NCBI RefSeq assembly: GCF_900166665.1
Contig: NZ_LT800494.1
Coordinates: forward strand, 1,384,353-1,448,352
Source: Cytobacillus gottheilii
GTDB lineage: Bacteria > Bacillota > Bacilli > Bacillales > Cytobacillaceae
Length of the DNA stretch: 64,000 nt
Direction of reading: 5' to 3'
Shown: one piece after another, positions 27,617-36,968 of the stretch
How positions within the stretch are numbered: the first letter of the stretch is position 1
How the letters are laid out: every line of letters begins with the position of its first letter
Notes under the pieces: model-generated
Databases searched by the model: none
What the model saw: the letters and a program-made list of their open reading frames with translations, nothing else
Told to the model about the DNA's origin: nothing
Program-made: the position numbers and the translations under genes

Positions 27617-28535
27617 CTTTCTCATCAGGATGCTGGCTGGATGATGAATCCTTCTTATTCAAAGCCATAAATAAGATCATGCCAATGATACAAAGTGTGC
27701 CTAGCCACTGGAAATAACCAAAGGGTTCTTTTAGCCAAAAGACAGTTGTTAAAACGGCAGCGAGCGGCTCAATGCTGCCTAGCAGACTTGATTCTTTAGG
27801 TGACAGGCTTTGCAGGCTTTCAATATAAAACCAGAAGGCGATCATGGTTCCAAAAATGATCACAAAAGCTAAATAGAAATAAGCTTCTAATGCTAAGCTA
27901 TTAAAATTCATTTGCCAAGGCGGGTGGAGCAGGCTTAGGGCGCTTCCGCCAATGATCATCGCCCATCCGACTATAACGAGTGAATCAAATTGCTTCAGTA
28001 ACGGGACGGCATTTAATGTATAAAAGGCAAGGGCGATTCCAGATAAAACACCCCAAATGATAGCAGGTGCTGGTACAGATAATTGTGAGATCGAGCCGTT
28101 TGTTAATAAGAAAAAACACCCAATTAAAGCGAGAGAAACAGTCAGCACATCTCTTTGGGTCAGAATGGTTTGTTTACTCAGCAGTAAATAGACGATAATC
28201 ATAATGGGTGCTAAATATTGTAATAGTGTTGCAACGGCTGCATTGCCATGTTCAATGGCAGCCATGTAAGTGTATTGAACGGCAAGCATACCGAGTAATC
28301 CGAAGATCACCAAGTGAACAGCGGTTTTTCTTGTTTTCCATACTCCGATTATTTGGGAACGATCTTTTTTGAAATATTGAACTATTAAGAGTAAAAGACC
28401 TGCAATGAGCAAGCGGGTTGTGACTAGCCAATTGACGTCGATTCCATATTCAAATAGCTTCTTAGCTGCTGTACCTCCGATTCCCCAGAATATTGCTCCT
28501 GTTATAACTAGAAACATTCCCTTTCGTTTATTCAT
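27597..28535 (-). CDS. EamA/DMT-family transporter
   Basis: The 312-residue drug/metabolite transporter has ten predicted membrane helices in two EamA repeats. The first repeat starts [19 protein letters not shown] and the second near [30 protein letters not shown] precedes the ATG. The polar C-terminal tail is rich in Ser/His/Asp. Members export amino acids or small metabolites. The divergent AraC regulator with a cupin sensor suggests inducible expression. Confidence 0.9.
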   Translation of the reverse strand: MNKRKGMFLVITGAIFWGIGGTAAKKLFEYGIDVNWLVTTRLLIAGLLLLIVQYFKKDRSQIIGVWKTRKTAVHLVIFGLLGMLAVQYTYMAAIEHGNAAVATLLQYLAPIMIIVYLLLSKQTILTQRDVLTVSLALIGCFFLLTNGSISQLSVPAPAIIWGVLSGIALAFYTLNAVPLLKQFDSLVIVGWAMIIGGSALSLLHPPWQMNFNSLALEAYFYLAFVIIFGTMIAFWFYIESLQSLSPKESSLLGSIEPLAAVLTTVFWLKEPFGYFQWLGTLCIIGMILFMALNKKDSSSSQHPDEKEPLKVG

Positions 28536-28653
28536 ATTTGATTTTCCACCTCGAATATAAAAATAGTGATATAATACTTTAAATAATAAATGGAAAGCCT
28601 TAGGGATAATACTAAAATCGGTTCGTAAAATATCATGATATTGAGGCGGTTGT

Positions 28654-29538
28654 ATGCAAATTATAGATTTTAGGATTGACCAAAATTTAAGAGAATTAAC
28701 TGAACATCGTACAATGGTACTGCCGATTGCCTGTTACGAAACGGTCATTAACCAAAATGTTAATGGATATATACCGCTTCATTGGCATGATGAGTTTCAG
28801 TTTGTACTCGTTATAAATGGAGAAGCAGATTTTCACATCAATGAAGAGAAGATTACGGTGCAAGAAGGGGAGGGGCTCTTTATAAATAGCAGCTGCCTCC
28901 ATAGTGCAGAAGAAAAAAACGATTCAGGCTGTGCTTATATTTGTTTAAATATTTCTCCGAGTTATGTACTGCCGCAAGAACTTTATGTCATGTATGTAAA
29001 ACCTTACACTGAAGCAACAAATATACCTTATATTAGGTTGATTCATGCGGAAGGCTGGGCATTTAATATATTGGCCTCCATTAGAAAGATTCATCAGCTG
29101 ATAAAAGAAACTCCTTCCTGCTACCAAATTGATATCAGTATTCATGTGAATTTAATCTGGAAAAACCTCATGATGCATGGCATTCAATTAGAATTTGAGC
29201 AAGCGGAAATGATGAAGAGTCAAAGAATGAAACAAATGTTAGATTGGATTCACTTCAATTACGCTGAAAAAATCCTGTTAGATGATATTGCAAAAGCAGG
29301 TCAATTAAGCAGATCTGAATGCTGCCGATATTTTAAAAAGATATTGAAAACCACACCATTGAACTATGTCACACACTATCGTATTCAAAAAAGCTTAACT
29401 TTACTGAAGCAGCCTGAATCGAATATTACCGATGTGGCCTATACTGTAGGATTTAATAGCACAAGCTATTATATTGAAAGGTTTCGCAAGGCAATGGATA
29501 CAACACCATTAGCGTACAAAAAAATACATATATCCTGA
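28654..29538 (+). CDS. AraC family regulator with cupin sensor domain
   Basis: The 294-residue regulator has an N-terminal cupin ([20 protein letters not shown] near residue 47) and two C-terminal helix-turn-helix motifs of the AraC type. These are [20 protein letters not shown] near residue 210 and the signature [20 protein letters not shown] near residue 255. GAGGCGG precedes the ATG. It is divergent from the EamA transporter, its likely target. Confidence 0.9.
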   Translation: MQIIDFRIDQNLRELTEHRTMVLPIACYETVINQNVNGYIPLHWHDEFQFVLVINGEADFHINEEKITVQEGEGLFINSSCLHSAEEKNDSGCAYICLNISPSYVLPQELYVMYVKPYTEATNIPYIRLIHAEGWAFNILASIRKIHQLIKETPSCYQIDISIHVNLIWKNLMMHGIQLEFEQAEMMKSQRMKQMLDWIHFNYAEKILLDDIAKAGQLSRSECCRYFKKILKTTPLNYVTHYRIQKSLTLLKQPESNITDVAYTVGFNSTSYYIERFRKAMDTTPLAYKKIHIS

Positions 29539-29925
29539 CTGACGACTGTCTTACTATAGTTAAAAATATATGAGAAATTAATAACCATAATTGGCTATTG
29601 TACGAACACATTAAGAAAATATGGTAAAATATTATCATGTACAATGAGCAATGCTGTAACTAAAAGCATAGTGTAATTTGAGTGTAGGATATTTATAAAA
29701 AAAACGCATATCCATGTATTGGTTGAATACGTTGTCTTTTAATTTCATCGATTTAGAGAAATTATATCTAGATAACAAATTTTCATAATAGAATCCATTT
29801 TGCAATAAAATGTTTACCAATAATCTGATGAAGTGAATTTTATATAAAAAGGATCTCATTAAAATAATATATTTTATGGACTCCTTAGATAATAAGAGAC
29901 AACAGTATTGTGAGGACTTTTTAAA
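29539..29925. other. intergenic region upstream of the histidine kinase
   Basis: 387 AT-rich bases. A 74-codon frame on the minus strand (29635-29859) has no ribosome binding site and aromatic-rich random-looking content, so it is not called. No terminator or promoter is clear. Confidence 0.35.
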
Positions 29926-31140
29926 ATGATCGACAATGTTTTACTACCTAGTATAAAAATTTATCGAATGTTTATTAGCGTTATAATTATCTTAATGAGT
30001 TCAGGGCTGATGTTAATCTATGAAGTCAATGACCGCACCATTACTACTTCACTGATTTTTCAGTTCATACTTGTGATCACGATTTCTATTCTATTTATTC
30101 TCTTCCCGAAAAAAGACTCAGGAAGATTTAGAGCTGGTATCATTCTTTCTATGTCTGCATATTTTTTCTTTATGTATTTACAGTTTCCTGACAGATTTGC
30201 TTCGTTATTAATGATTAGTTATCTTCCGGTTATACCTGTATTGTTTCTTCATACAAGATTATTTTATATCACCTTGGTAAGCAACATTACGATTACCATT
30301 AGTATTTTTCTCTATTTAATGATGTATGGTACACGCAGTATAGAAGAGTACACCTATTTGGACTATTCTGGGGTAGCCATTAACTTTATTGCATCTCAAA
30401 TTTTTCTATTCTTTCTTTTCCAGCTTTTCAAAAAGAAAATGAAAGAACAGGAATTATATTATGTTCAAATGAAGGAAGATGAAAAGCTAAGGACCACTGG
30501 ACAGCTGGCGGCAGCTGTTGCTCATGAAATTCGAAATCCTATTACGGTCGTAAAAGGATTTATCCAATTGCATGAAAGAGATGAGGATGTTCCTGAACAT
30601 ATAAAAAAGCATTACAATTTGATGTTGGATCAGCTTCAAGACGCAGAGACTGTAATTTCAAACTTTTTATCATTGGCCAAACCAGTAGAAACAAATACAG
30701 AAATTGTCTCGGTCAATCCTGCCCTTCATACCGTTATGGACCTGCTTAACACATATGCATTGATCGATACAATTCATATTGAGTTGGAGATTGAAGATGA
30801 ATACGAAATTCAATGCAATATCCTGGAATTTAAACAATTGTTTGTCAACCTGTTAAAAAATGCGATTGAAGCTTCAAATCATGGTGATACAATCCAAATA
30901 AAAGTAACAGGGGAACAGGATACGGTAAAGATTGTTATCATTGATTGTGGCTCAGGAATGAGTCAGGAGCAACTGGAGCGGATTGGAACACCATTTTATT
31001 CATTAAAAGCAAAAGGAACAGGAATCGGTTTAATGATCTGCTTCAACATTATCCAAAAATATGACGGAACCATTCACTTTTGTAGCGAGGAAGGAAAAGG
31101 TACAGAAGTTACGGTTACATTTCCTATTGTAAAAGCATAG
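29926..31140 (+). CDS. orphan sensor histidine kinase, sporulation-kinase-like
   Basis: The 404-residue membrane kinase has about six hydrophobic segments in the first 170 residues, a short cytosolic linker, then the kinase core. The phosphoacceptor His is residue 200 in AHEIRNPITVVKGF. The N box is NLLKNAIEAS, with G boxes DCGSGM and GTGIGLM. The core resembles B. subtilis KinB/KinD-type sporulation kinases. No response regulator is adjacent, as is usual for kinases that feed the Spo0F phosphorelay. That assignment is inference. A terminator follows at 31211. Confidence 0.9.
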   Translation: MIDNVLLPSIKIYRMFISVIIILMSSGLMLIYEVNDRTITTSLIFQFILVITISILFILFPKKDSGRFRAGIILSMSAYFFFMYLQFPDRFASLLMISYLPVIPVLFLHTRLFYITLVSNITITISIFLYLMMYGTRSIEEYTYLDYSGVAINFIASQIFLFFLFQLFKKKMKEQELYYVQMKEDEKLRTTGQLAAAVAHEIRNPITVVKGFIQLHERDEDVPEHIKKHYNLMLDQLQDAETVISNFLSLAKPVETNTEIVSVNPALHTVMDLLNTYALIDTIHIELEIEDEYEIQCNILEFKQLFVNLLKNAIEASNHGDTIQIKVTGEQDTVKIVIIDCGSGMSQEQLERIGTPFYSLKAKGTGIGLMICFNIIQKYDGTIHFCSEEGKGTEVTVTFPIVKA

Positions 31141-31210
31141 AAAAGTGTTAAGGTTCATTCAGTTGCATAATAAAAAGCTTGCATTTATATATATGATGGT
31201 AAACAGTAGA

Positions 31211-31240
31211 AAGAAGCTAATTAGTTAGCTTCTTTTTTAA
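31211..31240. terminator. bidirectional hairpin after the kinase gene
   Basis: AGAAGCTAA and TTAGCTTCT arms are followed by TTTTTAA. The stem overlaps the stop codon of the minus-strand gene. Confidence 0.75.
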
Positions 31241-31412
31241 TATTCTTTTCACTGAGATAATTCCACGTGTAATATACAATCCAAAAAGGAAGTCCAATTA
31301 GTGTTCCGATCGGTTTTAAATGTTGAGGCAAAAAAATGACCAGTAGAATACCAACGATCAAAAATGGCGGCATTAATAGCCAATAGCGCTTACTTTTCTT
31401 TGTTTTAAACAT
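31221..31412 (-). CDS. small membrane protein, unknown
   Basis: 63 residues with a basic N terminus (FKTKKSKRYW) and two hydrophobic segments, LLMPPFLIVGILLVIFL and IGTLIGLPFWIVYYTW. The ATG at 31412 follows CAGGTG. A GTG 12 bases upstream is possible. No family recognised. Confidence 0.6.
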   Translation of the reverse strand: MFKTKKSKRYWLLMPPFLIVGILLVIFLPQHLKPIGTLIGLPFWIVYYTWNYLSEKNIKKEAN

Positions 31413-31543
31413 AGAATTTTTCACCTGTTCTTTTATTTTTGATTTCTCTGTTCATCTATTGAGCTTGCTGAAAGAAGTCTTCCACATTAATTCTCCTTTT
31501 GAATTCGAGCATATATCCGTTAATGTACGATAAGTTTTTAATG

Positions 31544-31759
31544 TTATAAACTGGAAATGAATAGATATATAAATCCAATACAAAGTAAAAGATGAAATAT
31601 AGAAAGCCCTAGCTTTTTTTCTGTCAAATACTTATAAGCAAGAGTAGTGTTAGAGATGGAGATGGCAGCATAACAAACAAGAAGTCCCAATTCCAATCTA
31701 TCTGTTAGTGCAAATAAAATAATAAGTATGATTAATGAAAAACCAATAATTTTTTTCAG
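31544..31759 (-). CDS. small membrane protein, unknown
   Basis: About 71 residues with three hydrophobic segments covering most of the chain. A CTG at 31759 (giving an N terminus KKIIGFSLIILI) is well spaced from AAGAGGTGAG. A GTG at 31768 lies inside that site. Start choice is uncertain. No family recognised. Confidence 0.5.
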   Translation of the reverse strand: MKKIIGFSLIILIILFALTDRLELGLLVCYAAISISNTTLAYKYLTEKKLGLSIFHLLLCIGFIYLFISSL

Positions 31760-31812
31760 GGGGCTCACCTCTTAAATAATTGTCATTGTTCATTATCATA
31801 GAAGGAGAATAT

Positions 31813-32436
31813 ATGAATCGTAAAAAACGGCTTTATATCGTTATAATAGTTGCTCTGTTCTTTTTTATTTGGATGTTTTACTCAGTCAACCAGCCACCCA
31901 AGTGGGAAGGCGCTTCTCAAAATGGACAGTGGAGAGGGGATTATAATGGGATAGCATTTGCTCCCAAAGGAGATTGGGTTGGTTATCTTTATTGGAGTGG
32001 AGAGAAAGAGATTGTTTTAAGAGGTGCTAAGATTACTACAAACGGTGATGCCATCCATGTATTAGAGAACCGAAACGATAAGCTAACAAAAGAAAACAAT
32101 GTCATAAACTATATTCATAGCTGGGAGTATTTTTCAAATCCAAGAAATGCTTCAATGACTGAAAAAGAAATGATTGAAAGCATGATGGTTAGTAATGTGA
32201 TAACGACATATTTGCCCATGAGTGCCTCCTTTGCTTTCGAGAGATGGGTTTATTGTGCTTTTTCATTAGTCTTTTTAAAGAGGCTTCCTATGATCGCTTC
32301 AATTAATAGACCAGATGAAAGAAAGATCAAAAGGACACCATCTTATTTAGGTTACCTTTATTTTAGCACACTATATGGAAGAATTTTCAGAAAAAATAAA
32401 AAGAAGGGTCGTAATTTGAACCCTTCTGGTCATTAG
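31813..32436 (+). CDS. membrane-anchored hypothetical protein, C terminus doubtful
   Basis: A 207-residue frame starting at ATG 31813 after GAAGGAGA. The N terminus is a basic signal/anchor (RKKRLYIVIIVALFFFIWMF), and the next ~110 residues look like a folded external domain (WEGASQNGQWRGDYNG, YLYWSGEKEIVLRG). From about residue 135 the composition changes, and the frame runs straight through the terminator of the convergent methyltransferase gene. This suggests that a frameshift has added a foreign tail. Function unknown. Confidence 0.6.
   Translation: MNRKKRLYIVIIVALFFFIWMFYSVNQPPKWEGASQNGQWRGDYNGIAFAPKGDWVGYLYWSGEKEIVLRGAKITTNGDAIHVLENRNDKLTKENNVINYIHSWEYFSNPRNASMTEKEMIESMMVSNVITTYLPMSASFAFERWVYCAFSLVFLKRLPMIASINRPDERKIKRTPSYLGYLYFSTLYGRIFRKNKKKGRNLNPSGH
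32396..32431 (-). terminator. terminator for the methyltransferase gene
   Basis: On the minus strand, AGAAGGGTT and AACCCTTCT-like arms (GAAGGG with CCCTTC) are followed by TTTTTATTTTTT. Confidence 0.8.
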
Positions 32437-32489
32437 AAAAAGATTGAAGTTTTGTTAACATATGCTCTTCTTTGTACAATTGTATGCTA

Positions 32490-33089
32490 TCACTTCAAGC
32501 TGCTCGCTATAAACATGGAGGCATCCTGATTCATAAAAATAGCTTCTCCATGATGAAATGTGTGAATGTCAGTTGATTTAAATCCTGCTTCAGCTAACAG
32601 GTTTTCAAGATCCTCTTGTACAAAACCGTTATGAACTTTTGGATGCTGGATTTTGTCATTTTTATCAAAATCAACAATGATCAATTTGCCTTCATCATTC
32701 AGAATGTTAAAAAGTGATTGAAGGATTTCCCGGGTATTTGGGATATGAAGAAGCACCAGTGACATCACAACAATATCAGCTTTTATATCATCAGGCATTT
32801 CCTGAGTAAAATCTGAATAGAAAGTGCTGGCATTAGAAATGCCTTTCTGAGTGATTTTTGCCTGGGCAACATCCAGCATTTTCTGTGATGAATCAACGAG
32901 AAGGATAGATTTTACTAGAGGTGCTAACTCCAGCCCGACCAGCCCCGTTCCGCTTCCATAGTCGATTAATGATTTTGTATGGCTATTTTGCAATGCATCT
33001 TTCACTTCATTCGTGATGATTTTAGCCATCTCCATTCGCTCGGCTGTATCATACTTGTTCGCTATCTGCTCAAATACGTTTTCTTCCAT
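32490..33089 (-). CDS. class I SAM-dependent methyltransferase
   Basis: A 199-residue methyltransferase. Motif I is LIDYGSGTGLVGLEL near residue 41, the acidic loop is LLVDSSQKMLD near residue 63, and post-motif II is VVMSLVLLHIPN near residue 107. The substrate is unknown. The start site has only a weak AATAAGG. It is a single-gene unit with its own terminator. Confidence 0.88.
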   Translation of the reverse strand: MEENVFEQIANKYDTAERMEMAKIITNEVKDALQNSHTKSLIDYGSGTGLVGLELAPLVKSILLVDSSQKMLDVAQAKITQKGISNASTFYSDFTQEMPDDIKADIVVMSLVLLHIPNTREILQSLFNILNDEGKLIIVDFDKNDKIQHPKVHNGFVQEDLENLLAEAGFKSTDIHTFHHGEAIFMNQDASMFIASSLK

Positions 33090-33299
33090 CCTTATTCAAC
33101 TTCTTTCTGCTAAAATAGTTATCGTCAGAATCAGTATAGCAAATAAGGAACATTTTTAGCCGTACTGGAGATTGAGCCTTAGAGCATTGATTTAAAAACA
33201 GCTTTGGTATTGAACTTTATCGCTTTTATGAAACAAATCATTCAAATCTCCGTGTAATAGTAAGAATAAATTAATTTTGATAAGAGAGAGTTGATTTAA

Positions 33300-33812
33300 T
33301 TGGATAAGTCTATTCCAGAAAGAATACATATTATTGGCTCGATCGGGAGTGGAAAAACCACCTTAGCCAAAGTTTTGTCTGCTCAGTTAAACATTCCATA
33401 TTATGAATTGGATAATATAGTTTGGAATAGGTTAAATACTGGAGATGTTAAACGAACTGAACAAGAAAGAGATGAATATTTAAGTTCAATACTAACCTCA
33501 AAAAACTGGATTATTGAAGGGGTTCATCATAAATGGGTATCCCCATGCTTCCAAAAAGCTGATTTAATTTTATTCTTGGATATTAATTTATCTACAAGAA
33601 GATTTAGGATAATTAATAGATTCCTTAAGCAAAAAATGGGTATTGAGCGAGCGAACTATAAACCAACTTTAAAAATTTTAAAAGATTTATATAGCTACAA
33701 CACTGTATTTGAATATCGTAGTAAGCCAGAAATAATTGATATGCTTAGCCCATATAAAGACAAATTAACAATTTTAAATAGGAATAGTGAATTTGCAAAC
33801 TTATTTAATTGA
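33300..33812 (+). CDS. P-loop kinase, adenylate-kinase-like (FlaR-type)
   Basis: A 170-residue P-loop NTPase. Walker A is IGSIGSGKTTLA at about residues 11-22, a substrate-binding ELDNIVW follows, and a lid-like basic segment STRRFRIINRFLKQK lies near residue 100. The family is annotated as 'DNA topology modulation protein FlaR' but is built like a small nucleotide kinase. A TTG start is used after GAGAGAG. Composition is AT-rich compared with core genes. Confidence 0.8.
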   Translation: MDKSIPERIHIIGSIGSGKTTLAKVLSAQLNIPYYELDNIVWNRLNTGDVKRTEQERDEYLSSILTSKNWIIEGVHHKWVSPCFQKADLILFLDINLSTRRFRIINRFLKQKMGIERANYKPTLKILKDLYSYNTVFEYRSKPEIIDMLSPYKDKLTILNRNSEFANLFN

Positions 33813-34059
33813 ATGTGGTGTCTATATTCAAGAACGGCTGCCAAAGAAGGCGGCTTTTATTATGTAACAAACAGGAGAGGTTGTTGAACAAGTCAAGGCT
33901 ATCAAATTAAAGTTAAAGTCACTTGGAGAATTTGCCTGTACGTAATCTGTTAAGCCTCTTTGATAAAAAAGGGACACTTAGCTGGTGTTTTTTTGAAAAA
34001 ATTACGAAATGCTGTATATATTTTCTACCTTAAAACGTCTTGTATTCAGGAGGGGAGTA

Positions 34060-34560
34060 ATGAATGAATTAAATAAGAACAATGCATTGAATACAGAACT
34101 GAACATCGTATATAAGTATTTACTTAAATTAGGGATTTCTCATGCGGATGCCGAGGATGCTGTGCAGGAAACTGCGTACAAATACTTACTGTATTACGAT
34201 TCCATTAAAACTTCAAAAATACGCAGCTGGCTAATACGAGTAGCATTAAATTTTTATTATGATCAATGCCGAAAACAAAAGAAATATAAGCTTGATTTAG
34301 ATGGGGACGCTGCTAAAGTAGTTGCAATGGATCAGCCAGAAGATCTCCTTCTTGAAAAAGAGCGAAATAATCAACTAGCATTTGCGATGTCCAAATTAAA
34401 GCCGCATTTTAGAGAATTATTATTGTTAAAGTACCAATCAGGCTTATCCTATAAAGAAATGGCAGAGCTGCTGGACTCAAATATTCATTCCGTCAGGACA
34501 AATTTGTTTAGGGCTAGAAAACAACTAGCCAAGGTTTTCAAGGAGGAATTCGATGAGTGA
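34060..34560 (+). CDS. ECF-type RNA polymerase sigma factor
   Basis: The 166-residue sigma-70 family factor has only regions 2 and 4. Region 2 includes HADAEDAVQETAYKYLL and the promoter-melting stretch IRSWLIRVALNFYYDQCRK. Region 4 has the helix-turn-helix LSYKEMAELLDSNIHSVRT. The ATG at 34060 follows AGGAGGGG. It overlaps the next gene, a membrane anti-sigma factor, by 8 bases, a typical ECF arrangement. No convincing ECF consensus promoter was found upstream. Confidence 0.92.
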   Translation: MNELNKNNALNTELNIVYKYLLKLGISHADAEDAVQETAYKYLLYYDSIKTSKIRSWLIRVALNFYYDQCRKQKKYKLDLDGDAAKVVAMDQPEDLLLEKERNNQLAFAMSKLKPHFRELLLLKYQSGLSYKEMAELLDSNIHSVRTNLFRARKQLAKVFKEEFDE

Positions 34561-35557
34561 TAAACATGTATCAAATGAAGAGAGTGAGAAAGAGATTAAC
34601 TTTCTGAACAACCCTTCTTTACAGTTGGCTGTAAAAAGATCTAAGCGTAAACAAACATTTAAATATATTGGCATTACTGTTATTACAACAATTGTATTAT
34701 TGTATGCATTAGTCAGTGGCAGCCAATATATTCTAAATCAGCGTATTGAAGATGACAACCACGATTTTCTTTTGGATCCTATTTATGGAGCAAATCTAAC
34801 ATCAGGCAGTCATTCTTATAACTATGATCTATTGAGTGTGACCGTAGACGAGAGAACTTTTAAAACGGTAGGAGGCCGCTCTATCTTATGGGATACGGAA
34901 ATAAAAAAAATACCTTTATTCGGAAGGACAGAGACTCTTAGTAAAGGGAGTGGTAATGGTTATACTACTTCACTTGATCAAGAAGCTCAACGGCATATAC
35001 GATATAATGATTTTAATAATGAACGAAGAATTGATTTTTATTATCCGGGTTTAAATTACGATTATTTACCTCACGAACTCGATATTGCTACTGGTCTGGA
35101 TGAAAATAAGTTAATTGAAGTAGCAATCTCCTTTGATAAACCGATGACCTTAGCTGAATTATCCAAGCAGCTTGGCTATAAAAATGTAATTTGGTTATGG
35201 GTAGACACTTCGACCAAAGCCCAAATGAGTAGAATGGAAAATGAACTAGATAGTGATAGTTTAAAGACAAAAGGTGGCGGTGGAGCTTTTGGATTTGAAA
35301 TTAATCCTCAAGAACCTTACTCCAGCCAATATGAAGAGTTCTTTATGAGAACACTGGAAGAATTAAAGAAAACAGGAGTCCGCAAAAGCCTAGTCAACGA
35401 AACTTTAAAAGGAATAGAGGAAAATACAGGTTTCACTGATGGGGAAATTCGTTATAATGGCGCAGTTGTTACTGGAACAGCAAAAGAGCTTGAACGTTTT
35501 CAAGATCTTCCTTTCATTCGTGCTTCGGTTCTCGGTGCTACAATTGATAAATATTGA
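34553..35557 (+). CDS. membrane-bound anti-sigma factor (Sigma_reg_N/C type)
   Basis: A 334-residue protein with a cytosolic N-terminal stretch of ~45 residues, one membrane helix (about residues 40-62, YIGITVITTIVLLYALVSG) and a large external domain typical of the sigma factor regulator family. It is translationally coupled to the ECF gene, with AAGGAGG inside the sigma gene. It should hold the sigma factor at the membrane until an envelope signal is received. The signal is not evident. Confidence 0.88.
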   Translation: MSDKHVSNEESEKEINFLNNPSLQLAVKRSKRKQTFKYIGITVITTIVLLYALVSGSQYILNQRIEDDNHDFLLDPIYGANLTSGSHSYNYDLLSVTVDERTFKTVGGRSILWDTEIKKIPLFGRTETLSKGSGNGYTTSLDQEAQRHIRYNDFNNERRIDFYYPGLNYDYLPHELDIATGLDENKLIEVAISFDKPMTLAELSKQLGYKNVIWLWVDTSTKAQMSRMENELDSDSLKTKGGGGAFGFEINPQEPYSSQYEEFFMRTLEELKKTGVRKSLVNETLKGIEENTGFTDGEIRYNGAVVTGTAKELERFQDLPFIRASVLGATIDKY

Positions 35558-35928
35558 AGGTTCATTAGAGATGTGGCTTTGAAAAATAGTTCGATCATCT
35601 GTAAAAAAAGTTTGATTAAAAATCTTATTTTGAACGAAAGAATTTTCTCTTGTTTTGCAATGAGAGAGATTAGATCGTGTTGGGTAAAGAAAAGATTGTG
35701 ATAATTTTATTTAAACTATATGGTGTACTATTCATAAACAGCTGCTGATTCAAGCGGCTTTTTTATGTAACAACGGGGGCAGGTTAGTGTTGGAGGAATA
35801 GCCGATGTAGAAACAATGAAACTTTTGTTATATATAAGCGTATTAGTGTGCATGAGTAAAGAGGGGAACGCAATTAGGGTTTGTCATTGGCATTATTGAA
35901 AGAAATTGAGAATTAAGGAGGAAATTAT
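35558..35928. other. intergenic region with hairpin and GGGGCAGG module
   Basis: The terminator GCTGCT-N6-AGCGGC followed by six T is at 35741-35764, and the motif GGGGGCAGGTTAGTG follows at about 35775. No other feature is recognised. Confidence 0.5.
35741..35800 (+). repeat. hairpin plus GGGGCAGGTTAGTG module, copy 1
   Basis: A terminator-type hairpin (GCTGCTGATTCAAGCGGC and six T) is followed within 20 bases by ACGGGGGCAGGTTAGTG. The same association recurs at 36250, 39675, 40570 and 41595, with a further motif-only copy at 41685. Confidence 0.65.
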
Positions 35929-36108
35929 ATGTCACCATTTTTGTTAGGATTAATACTAGGTGCCTTTTTAGTTATAGGGGTACAACAAATTATTTACACT
36001 TTACTATGGGTATATACAGGGGAAAAGATTGGGATGTTGCGAAACATTAGAACCGCTATAAAGCATTTAAAGAATAAGGAAAAAGAGAAAAGTGGAGAAA
36101 ATTATTAA
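35929..36108 (+). CDS. 59-residue membrane protein, unknown
   Basis: The frame starts MSPFLLGLILGAFLVIG, forming a single N-terminal membrane helix of about 25 residues, and then becomes a basic cytosolic tail (KHLKNKEKEKSGENY). A near-perfect AAGGAGG lies 8 bases before the ATG. It stands alone between two accessory operons. No family recognised. Confidence 0.65.
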   Translation: MSPFLLGLILGAFLVIGVQQIIYTLLWVYTGEKIGMLRNIRTAIKHLKNKEKEKSGENY

Positions 36109-36487
36109 GAAATGGTTGAATGCATTCATTATAAGTTTGATTATATGTCAGATTCCTTGAGTAAAGAGATTTCAACAAAATATAAGTGAAGTGATTTAGG
36201 TGATAAAGTGTTTCATTAATTACTTTCTATTTGTTGAAGTTATTAAGCTACCGGGTGCTTTCCTTAAGGAAAAGGGAAGCCTTTTTTTATGTCGTTAAAG
36301 GGGCAGTTTAGTTGAATAAAGGATGTTTTGATAATCCTAATCAGTGCTTCGTAATCTGTAATACATAGTAGACTCTTACTGAGCAACGAAACATTTTCAA
36401 AAATGGGGAAATCAAGATGAGTGATATGGTTATTGTAAAATTGTTCACTTAAACGAAACCATCAGGATTCAAAAGAGTATCTTTCTC
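36109..36487. other. intergenic region upstream of merR
   Basis: About 380 bases containing a GGGAAGCC-T7 hairpin near 36255-36290 and a GGGGCAGTTTAGTTG motif at about 36300 (second module copy). The remainder shows no gene. Confidence 0.4.
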
Positions 36488-36518
36488 TTGACCTTGGAGA
36501 TTACTCCAATGTTAAGGT
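36488..36518 (+). promoter_or_regulatory. MerR-type promoter with 19-bp spacer
   Basis: TTGACC at 36488-36493 and TAAGGT at 36513-36518 are 19 bp apart, the over-long spacing that MerR activators correct. The palindrome TTGGAG-ATTA-CTCCAA (36494-36509) fills the spacer. The merR gene begins 22 bases later, so the operon is probably autoregulated. Confidence 0.8.
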
Positions 36519-36539
36519 TGTATTCGAGGAGTGGTAAGC

Positions 36540-36968
36540 ATGCAAATTAAAGATTTTGCAGAAAAATATCAATTGCAAACTGATACAATTCGTTATTATG
36601 AAAAAGAGAATATTTTAAAGCCAAAAAGGCGTGATAATGGTTATCGAGAATATGATAAAGAATGCGAAAAACAAATTCAGCTGATCATCGTGTTAAAAAA
36701 GTTAGGATTTACATTAAAAGAAATACAAGAAGTATTTATTCTTAGAAACGAAGCCATTTCAACCAGTTGTAACAATTCAACCGTTTTGTTATTAGATGAA
36801 AAAATAATAAAACTTGAAGAAAAAATCCAGTTTTATCAGCAAGCGTTAAAAATAGTGCAAACACTTAAAGAACTAGTAAGTGATGAGAAGTATTTAGAAA
36901 ATAAAGAAGTTATTGAAGAATTGATAGACCTGTTTTTTAAGAGTGTACATGAAAGGGGGATGTTATGA
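36540..36968 (+). CDS. MerR family transcriptional regulator
   Basis: A 142-residue regulator with the MerR winged helix at the N terminus (FAEKYQLQTDTIRYYEKENI), a coiled-coil dimerisation helix (about residues 80-110) and a short C terminus. The effector domain contains one Cys in STSCNNS and no metal-binding pair, so it does not look like a metal sensor. The ATG at 36540 follows CGAGGAG. It overlaps the DUF4260 gene by the 4-base ATGA. Confidence 0.9.
   Translation: MQIKDFAEKYQLQTDTIRYYEKENILKPKRRDNGYREYDKECEKQIQLIIVLKKLGFTLKEIQEVFILRNEAISTSCNNSTVLLLDEKIIKLEEKIQFYQQALKIVQTLKELVSDEKYLENKEVIEELIDLFFKSVHERGML

Noticed and set aside
29635-29859. 74-codon minus-strand frame
   Set aside because: No ribosome binding site, aromatic-rich random-looking content in very AT-rich DNA, and no family likeness.
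33813-34059. Possible small gene before the ECF sigma gene
   Set aside because: Only terminator-like hairpins and a weak module relic are visible; short frames lack ribosome binding sites.
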